From Anaeramoeba flamelloides (Eukaryota > Metamonada > Anaeramoebidae), in assembly GCA_027625915.1 (NCBI GenBank), contig JANTQA010000070.1, forward strand, positions 4,965,001-5,029,000: a stretch of 64,000 nt of DNA. Reading direction: 5' to 3'. Made by a program: the position numbers and the translations under genes. Every line of letters begins with the position of its first letter. The first letter of the stretch is position 1. Under the pieces are notes generated by a model, which was given only the letters and a program-made list of their open reading frames with translations, was not told the DNA's origin and did no database searches. Below, in pieces: positions 57,601 through 64,000 of this stretch.

Positions 57601-58907
57601 AACAGAAAATCTCAAATAAAATGGAAAATTTTTTTCTATTCTTTTTAAATTCTGGAAAAGCTGCTGTTAATTTTTTTTTAATTTCTGAAATTAAAAAAAA
57701 CGTGGGGGCCCAACGGCACTTTACAGTACTCCGCAGAACACTATGAATCCCTAATTTGAATTAGAGATATTGTTGAATTGAGTGAAAGAGCGAATCTGGT
57801 CAATTTTCTCAAAAATCAGATACGCTCCATTAATTGAGAGTGGTTTTTTGTTCAAATTCCTATTCATATTTATAGTTGCCAAAAAGATTCAAATAGGCCA
57901 AACAATTTCTTCAAAGAATTAGTGTTCTTCTGAAGCATAAGCCCGGTTTTAAATTAAAATTAAACATTGGTGGCTTTTGTAATTTTTGTAACTTTTTGAG
58001 AATGTGACAAACCATCAAAAATAATGTGATTCAGAGAAATCTAGCACCTGTCATTCAGATTGTAAGTTGTACACTTCACCACTTGCCCATAATCTGTTTT
58101 CTAAAAATTATAAATTTATTCGTTTAGCCAATATTCAATTACAAAAAAACATAAACACAAAATAACAAAAAATAAAAAACGAAAAACGAAAAAATTTATA
58201 GATGATCAAAATTTAAAATTGATCTTTCAAGAAAATTAAAAACAAGAAATGCCACAAAGGAATTTTTTTTTTTTTGAATACAGTTGCTTTAAAAAGTATT
58301 ACTCAAACAGTTTCAAAGAGCGAATCAAACAGTTTTAAAGCCACACTTTATAAAACTATTAGTCTTCACTTTTTTAAAACTTATAGTTTTCATTTTTTGA
58401 AAAGGAATTTTAGTAAAACGCCAACAAAAAATTAATTAATAGAAAAAAATGAAAAATCAAAAAAAAAAAAAAAAAGATAAAGAATATATCTTCTAATTTC
58501 TGACTCAGAATTCTTTTTTATATTCATAAAAGTGATTATTTTAATTATTTAATCTTTTATTTTTTCTTTATTTTATATTTTTTTGTAATTTTTAACTTTT
58601 AATAGGATCCGGATGGTATTTTGGCGAAAAGGTAGTTGATAAATTTTTAAAAGTTAACAATATGAGTCTTATTTGCCGTTCACATCAACTAGCACCAAGA
58701 GGATATTATTGGTGGTTTGAACAAGATCCCTTAAAGCCCAAAAAAAAAAAAGTGTGCACAATCTGGAGTGCACCAAATTATTGTTATACTTCTGAAAATG
58801 AAGCATCTGTTTTAATTTTTGAAAATAAAGATGCCCATAAATTTGTTTTATATGGAGCATCTCCTAATGACCCTAATCATGAATATTTTCTTTCTGAAAA
58901 AAAATAA
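51680..58907 (+). CDS. PP2A/PP4/PP6-type Ser/Thr phosphatase catalytic subunit (8 exons)
   Basis: Exons 51680-51840, 51958-52113, 52218-52247, 52356-52383, 52510-52605, 56046-56091, 56199-56327 and 58606-58907 join to 315 residues; the family is 305-309. Metal and catalytic motifs are complete: GDIHGQ, GDYVDRG, GNHE (built from two exons of 30 and 28 nt), CVHGGLSP and [37 protein letters not shown] and SAPNYCY point to the PP2A/4/6 branch rather than PP1. The enzyme removes phosphate from Ser/Thr using two metal ions, normally with scaffold and regulatory subunits. Differences: after SAPNYCY the usual RCGN reads TSEN, and the C-terminal YFL, normally the very end, is followed by SEKK. Introns are 117, 104, 108, 126, 3440, 107 and 2278 bp. 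All junctions are GT-AG and keep frame. Confidence 0.92.
54230..54840. repeat. CCTAGG/T-tract/ACGGCACT mosaic repeat
   Basis: Nested inverted repeats: GTTAGGTTTTTTTGAG with CTCAAAAAAACCTAAC, and AAGTGTTCTAGG with CCTAGAACACTT. They enclose an 18-bp tandem array. To the right come runs of CTCTACGGCACT and TTGACGGCACT and another AATTCAAAAGAAT stem. The same modules in other order occur at 57130-57740 and in the Rab intron. Confidence 0.65.
54443..54532. repeat. 18-bp tandem repeat, 5 copies
   Basis: Five perfect copies of ATAGATTTTACAAATAAA in a row. It lies between the two arms of the larger inverted repeat around CTAAC/GTTAG, so the array sits in a would-be loop. Confidence 0.95.
56328..58605 (+). 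other. Giant intron 7 of the phosphatase gene
   Basis: Starts GTTTGAAT and ends TTAATAG. It contains a TA array (about 56350-56375), featureless AT-rich DNA, the second mosaic repeat (57130-57740) and a less AT-rich patch near 57890-58100. Confidence 0.8.
57130..57740. repeat. CCTAGG/T-tract/ACGGCACT mosaic repeat
   Basis: Contains GTTAGGTTTTTTGA, repeated CTCTACGGCACT, GATGGCACT and CGACGGCACT words, a CCGGAATTTAAAAGAATTG stem with its near complement, and CCTAGAACACTT. Same modules as 54230-54840, rearranged. Confidence 0.6.
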
Positions 58908-59594
58908 AATAATTGAGTGAAATGTAGTAAAAATTAAAACATGAAGAATATGCTTGATTATTTAGAAATTTTTTTTATTTATTTTAAAATAATTCAATTC
59001 ATATTCTTATTTAAATTGTAATTTTTACCATTTTAAAAACTTAATAAATATATTATTAATAATTTTTTCTTATTTTTTTATTGTTTTCTTCAATAAATTA
59101 TTTGAAAAAGCTTTACTAATGGAGAATTGTAAAAGTGATTTAAATCTACCAAATTTCATTCGCAATCAATTAACACCTTTTTGAAATCAAATTTAAATTT
59201 AAATTGATATTTTAATACTTATGTGCATCATATCCTATTATTTGATAAATCATTTTAGATGAAAATGAATTCGAAAACAAAACAATTTTTATTGTTATGA
59301 TCTGGAAACAATCACTCAATTTGTTCTGATTTGAGTTTTTTCTCTCTTCGAGAAAAAAATGATATTGTTTGAAGAGATATAAATTAATATTGATGAGTAC
59401 AAAGATGGGAGATTAATAGCCTCTTAGAACCAGAACAATATCATTATTTTGAGTCTGGAAGGGGATCCAAAACGAGGAATTATAACGGGCATTTTTTGAA
59501 CAAATATAATAATTTGAGATGCTAGGTATTTTTGGCACTTATGAACTAACCCAATAAAATAAAGAACAAATAAAATGAAAAATAAAATATTTTT
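58908..59594. other. Spacer downstream of the phosphatase
   Basis: AT-rich, with no matched repeat and no coding frame. It should contain the 3' UTR of the phosphatase gene. Confidence 0.4.
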
Positions 59595-60130
59595 CAGTCA
59601 AATATGTACGTTTTTATTGAAGAAATAGAACATATTTTCTAAATTTTATTTAGCATTCGTATGAAATTAATTTTTTTTCGATAGCAAAATGATTTTTTCT
59701 AATTTCGTCAAATTGTTTTTTTTTTTTTTTTTAATTTTTGCTTTCCTTCTTTTTTGCTTTTGCAATTTTTTTTTATAAACAAAGTTAATTGCAAAAATAA
59801 AATGTTTGAAATTCCAAATAAACATTAAGAAATTGGGGTTTGTAATTTCTTTTTGAATTCAGACATTATCCTTAAAAAATCTTAATGTCAACAATTCTAA
59901 TTTTCCATAAGAAATTGAGAAATTTTGCAATAGAGGTTCCATTGAAAGTGGACATTTTTTTATAATATTATTTTTTTTTGAAATCTATATTTTGTTCAGT
60001 TATTTCTTTTATGAATACTAAAGCTAATACGAATAACTTATTTCTAAACAATCTTAGTTTTGTTGGTTTATTCTTAAAAAATGAATTGAATTTTTCATTT
60101 TAGCTTGGCCACCTAATGTGAGATAAAGTT
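59595..60130 (+). repeat. Repeat family C, copy 4
   Basis: Co-linear with 30660-31205: TATTGAAGAAATAGAACATAT, a TTAAGAAATTGGGGTTTGTA region, TTCCATTGAAAGTGG and TTGAATTTTTCATTT come in the same order. Its ends cannot be set exactly and no terminal repeats were recognised. Confidence 0.6.
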
Positions 60131-60704
60131 TAAAAAAGTAATTTCATGAAATTCTAATAATCAAGCACGTTTCTTAAATTAAAAATCATTCAAATGTTTA
60201 AAATTGATAATAATTATAATGTTTTGAAAAATTTAATATCAAAAATTATTTTTTTATTTTCCAGTAACTTGCTCGATTAATTTTTCTGATTTGGGATTTT
60301 TTTGATTTTGATTTGCAAAACAAGTTAAAATTGAAATTTTTCGATTATTTAACCAATATACCAAGTAGAAAGGTTGATATTTACTAGATAATTTCTATAT
60401 TTATCTTTGAAATTGGTTTACTCTTTTCCATTTCTACTAATATTTTCAATTTATCTGAAAAATGGAATTTTGGGTGTTTTTTGAGATTTACTTACTTTTA
60501 GGATTTTATTCCAAGTCTGAACCTAATAATTAACAATTGAAAAAAAATGATCTCTTTCTTGGACAATTTGATTTGAAAGATAAAATTACCACTCTGTAGA
60601 ATTATAATTTGTTCTCCTGATCGAAATAACTACAATTATTTCACAAAAATATCATTTTTTCATTTTTTTTCTTTTATTCTGAAAGATAATATTAAATATT
60701 CATA

Positions 60705-61462
60705 ATGGAAGTAGTTCAAACCTTTGGAAAAAAAAAAACTGCAACAGCTGTTGCAAGATGTAAAAAAGGGAAAGGTATCATTAAAGTTAATGGTGTTCCA
60801 CTTCATTTAGTCCAGCCAGAACCCTTAAGATTGAAATTATTTGAACCAATTTTACTTATTGGAAATTCAAAATTCGATGATCTTGATATTAGAATTCGAG
60901 TATCTGGAGGCGGTCCAGTTTCTCGTGTTTATGGTAAGACGAGAATAAAAAAATTTATTCTTTCTTTTTTTCTTTTTACAAAAGGATTAAAAAATTGTTG
61001 ATATTCTTCTAATTTTTAGACACAACAATAAAAAAAAAAAAAAAAAAAACAAAAAACCTGAAAAACAACAAAAAACAAAAAACAAATCATTCATCTTATA
61101 ACCAATAGCCATCAGACAAGCAATTGCAAAATCAATTGTAGCTTATCATCAAAAATGTAAATTTGGATCCTTTTTTTCTTTGTTTTTTTATATTTGCAGA
61201 CGTACCTTTTTTTTAATTTGATTTTTTTTTTGCTTTATTTATTTTTCATTTCTTTTTTGAAACAAATCTTCTTTACAACAAATGGTTGTTTCCCAAATTA
61301 CCTAAAAAACAAAAAGATGTTGATGAAATGTCGAAAAGAGATATCAAAAAAAAATTTTTAAGGTACGATCGATCTCTCTTAGTAAGTGATCCAAGAAGAT
61401 GCGAAATGAAAAAGTTTGGTGGAAGGGGTGCAAGAGCAAGAAGGCAAAAGTCTTATCGTTAA
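60705..61462 (+). CDS. RPS16: 40S ribosomal protein uS9 (RPS16), 3 exons
   Basis: Exons 60705-60933, 61109-61156 and 61317-61462 join to 140 residues; human RPS16 has 146. Conserved blocks: [78 protein letters not shown] and [17 protein letters not shown]. The last Arg-rich tail, ending SYR, reaches the decoding centre and touches P-site tRNA in known ribosomes. The introns (175 and 160 bp) are GT-AG, both in phase 1, and contain T-rich and A-rich tracts. The start ATG follows AATATTCATA directly before [11 protein letters not shown], the normal beginning of this family. The protein is shorter than human mainly at the N-terminus and one loop. Confidence 0.97.
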
Positions 61463-62159
61463 AGAATGAGTATTGCTTATTGAATAATTCTCGATTAAGA
61501 AATGGCCAAAATTATCAATGTTTTCTTTTGTTAATTTATATATTGTTTACAAATTTCCTTTTAATAATCATAAAAAAATCTAATCATAAAAAACAAAAAA
61601 TACAAATGCCTTGAATTTTAATTCAACAATATAGAGAAATAATAATCTCAAACTTTAAACAGTCCAAAAATATCATTGAATAGATCTATTAATAATACAA
61701 AAATAAATTAACAACAATATTTATTTCAAATTTTCAATGATATTTATTTGTTTTCTTGAGATCAAAATAACTTGTTATTTTGATTCAATTATCATTTTCT
61801 TTTTGCTGAATTGGAATGCTTATTTTTTGATTAATATGTTTGTTGATCAAATGAAGCCGAAATATACCTATTTTTGAGGAACTTCAATGAAAACAATGCG
61901 TTGGTGCACTATATATATATATATGTTTTTTTTTCTCATAAAGTTTATTGGATTAGTGAATTTAAAAGCTGTTACCGTATAGCCCAACCACTGTTGGCTT
62001 TAATACAATGGACGGGTTATGTTTTAATGATACTTTCATTGAGAAAATATTGGCAAATTATTCAGTTAAATTTGATGTGTTTTTTTTTTTTTTTTAAATA
62101 GTAATGTTTAAATTGAACCCCAATAACAAATTCTTTCAATAGAGTAAATTTTTGGATTT
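61463..62159. other. Spacer downstream of RPS16
   Basis: AT-rich DNA with a short TA array (61909-61923). Frames of 71 and 75 codons here overlap the RPS16 end in another frame or the TA array and are not genes. Confidence 0.4.
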
Positions 62160-62430
62160 AATCTCTAAAAAAGATATCAACTCTTGGATTATTGTTTGAA
62201 AAGGTATTTTAGTTAAAAAAGGATGAAGAGACTCAAAATAGAAGAATTAGCATGGATAGAATAATACCAGTACTAATAAATGTGAAATGTCAGGATTCTA
62301 TTTTTGGTATTTTATCAAATCGTATGAATCTTTATCGTTATGATAGAAAACGAAATTGTGAATGAAATTTAATTTCGTTTTTCAGAGAAAATTCAACAAA
62401 ATTTTTTCATAAATTGTATTGAATACAGAA
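62160..62430 (+). mobile_element. LINE fragment (linker before the C-terminal zinc finger)
   Basis: A frame at 62213-62365 reads KKDEETQNRRISMDRIIPVL, then ILSNRMNLYRYDRKRNCE and a stop. The last part matches nucleotides 10205-10250 of the longer LINE, just before its CNLCEK zinc-finger start, and resembles the N-R-x-N-x-x-x-x-Y segment that precedes it in non-LTR elements. Decayed; the boundaries are approximate. Confidence 0.45.
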
Positions 62431-63854
62431 ATATTATTTTTGAAAAGGTATTCTGATCTACAAAACCTAGAAGTTAAAAAGTCTAAAGAATTCAAAAAAA
62501 GAAAGAAAAAAGTTAAAAAAAAATTATTGTTTGTAATTCTTTATTCACCAGTTGGGTGAAGATTGATAAACTAATATGGATAAACAAGGGGGTAAATACC
62601 ATTAAAGATCTTAATTATACAAGTTAAAGAAGAAGATAGAGTATTTTCTTTGGTTTTGTAAACAATCAAAGATGAATTGAAATTTTTGTTAACTATTGGA
62701 TTTTTTTACTATCCAAGATAAACTAGTAACTTTGTTGTTTTGGTTATTCTATATAAATTGTACATCTGATATTTTAAAATGATAAACTGTTGTAACTATC
62801 TTGGGCTTGAAGGTTTTTTGGTTTCTATGATTTGAAATTAATATTTTATAATTAAGAATGTAGAGTTTTATTAGAGGTTAAATATTATTTTTTTGTAATT
62901 GATAAAATAGCTTCTTTGTCTAAAAATACTGGTTTATTTTTGAAAAGATAATTAAATATTATTATCATTATTATTATTTTTGAAAACACTTGTTAACTTT
63001 GATTGAAATGAAGAGATAAAAGTACTTTTTCTTTTAAAAAAAAAAAAAAAATGATCAATTGGAAAACAATCAAATCTAAAATCCAGATTTTTTTCTATAA
63101 ATATACTATTTATTTAGATTTATTAGATCCCAAATGTTGATTTAAAAGAATCGAAATAGTTTAAAAATGAATTATTAAATAAAAAAAAATGATTTGTTTG
63201 TTATTTTGAAGGTAGGAAAGGAATTAGAGGTATAAAATTAATTATTTAACCTGTAAATTATAATTAATAACCTGAATTAAATATTTATTTTATTTAATAT
63301 TGAATACAAACTTTACAATTGTATTTTAATTTTTTTATTCAAAATTGTATAAATCTACTAATTCCATTAATATAAATTTTCTTAAATTACTAATTATCAG
63401 ACACTTTAAAATATTTGATTCGTCATAAAGTTAAATTAATACTAATATATTTTTTTTCTAATTTAGATCACTTTTTAATCTTAATTATTTCAAAACTGTG
63501 TTTTTTTTTATTTTAAAAGTAAATTTTTGTTCACTTTTTTCATATAAAATTAGATTACTTTCTTTTATACGAAGAAAAAAAAAATTCTTTTTGAATTATT
63601 TCAGGATATAGAAATTTTGAGATTTTGAAAGATTTTTAAAAATGGACCAAGATTTTTAAAATTTTTAAAATCATTTTTCAAATACAAATTTAATTTTGAT
63701 CTTATAATAAATATATTTTTAACTTCTTTTTTCAATTTTATCAAGTAGTAAAAAATATTGGATATGACTGTAAATTTGCTTAAATAATTTTTTATGTTTA
63801 CTATTTTAATTACCTTGAGAATTACAGTCACACTAAAACGAAAAAAAAAAATCT
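62431..63854. other. Spacer without a recognised feature
   Basis: About 1.4 kb of AT-rich DNA with poly-A/T runs. The last part should include the 3' UTR of the minus-strand gene whose final exon begins at the right edge. A 76-codon minus frame at 63601-63831 is low-complexity Ile/Lys/Asn/Phe and is not called. Confidence 0.4.
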
Positions 63855-63951
63855 TTATTTGAACAATGTTTCCTTCAGATTATTCGATGTTTCAAATCTC
63901 CAACTCATAAGAATACGTCCGTCCCCACGACTCTTTTCTAATTTTTTCTTC
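63855..63951 (-). CDS. Last exon of an unrecognised gene (partial)
   Basis: On the minus strand, the sequence after an acceptor-like TTTCGTAAG reads KKLEKSRGDGRILMSWRF, then ETSNNLKETLFK and a TAA stop (63855-63857). The codon mix and residue variety look like protein, and the local composition is less AT-rich than the spacer around it. An AATAAA overlaps the stop region on that strand. The rest of the gene lies beyond 64000. I do not recognise the family from this tail. The exact exon start is uncertain because several AG dinucleotides lie close together. Confidence 0.5.
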
Positions 63952-64000
63952 TTACGAAATATAATATTTTTTTAAAAAAAAACATTCCAAAAAAAGTCAA

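Noticed and set aside
1-64000. CRISPR arrays, operons, ribosome binding sites, riboswitches
   Set aside because: No regularly spaced direct repeats with unique spacers were seen; spliceosomal introns and protein families show nuclear eukaryotic DNA.

Overview
The window is very AT-rich DNA (roughly four fifths A+T by eye) from a free-living unicellular eukaryote. Its genes use the standard stop codons, carry GT-AG spliceosomal introns, and encode eukaryote-only proteins: a Rab, a Rho-like GTPase, a RasGEF, an RGS protein, CNOT10, a PP2A-type phosphatase and ribosomal protein uS9. Many small-GTPase regulators, K/E/N/Q-rich proteins, LINEs and AT-rich spacers fit an amoeboid protist. An Anaeramoeba-like metamonad or an amoebozoan are both possible; this placement is inference and nothing in the window settles it.

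Layout. 1-6410: repeats surrounding one tRNA-Lys(CTT) gene at 4070-4142. 6411-12145: a Rab5-like GTPase in three exons with a 4.9-kb first intron that holds a decayed LINE. 12146-16831: spacer with a long TTAA-flanked hairpin element. 16832-17485: a divergent Rho-like GTPase without introns. 17486-23197: spacer with three adjacent inverted-repeat elements. 23198-29546: CNOT10 in two exons split by a 4.2-kb intron. 32107-35116 (minus strand): a coiled-coil, RGS and DUF547 protein. 39477-45423: a LisH-RasGEF protein in four exons. 45424-51679: spacer with LINE scraps, MITEs and TA/CA microsatellites. 51680-58907: a PP2A-family catalytic subunit in eight exons, two of them only 30 and 28 nt. 60705-61462: uS9/RPS16 in three exons. 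63855 to the right edge (minus strand): the last exon of a gene I do not recognise.

I assembled 16 introns by hand. All are GT-AG and all keep the reading frame through the expected protein family. They fall into two size classes: eleven of 104-210 nt, and five of about 2.3-4.9 kb whose length is largely repeat DNA.

The repeats form several families that recur across the window: one LINE family, Tc1/mariner-like MITEs (TA target), TTAA-flanked hairpin MITEs, two MITE families that share terminal motifs and end in TA arrays, a large fold-back element with a GT-rich core, a mosaic built from CCTAGG/T-tract/ACGGCACT modules, and three families I cannot classify (called B, C and G here).

The genes are not an operon or a single pathway, but signalling through small GTPases dominates: a Rab, an atypical Rho, a Ras activator, and an RGS protein that would act on heterotrimeric G proteins. 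Housekeeping genes (CNOT10, uS9, a PP2A-type phosphatase, tRNA-Lys) lie between them. The most unusual host items are the Rho-like protein with changed catalytic positions, the RGS-DUF547 fusion, and the phosphatase whose C-terminal YFL is followed by four more residues.
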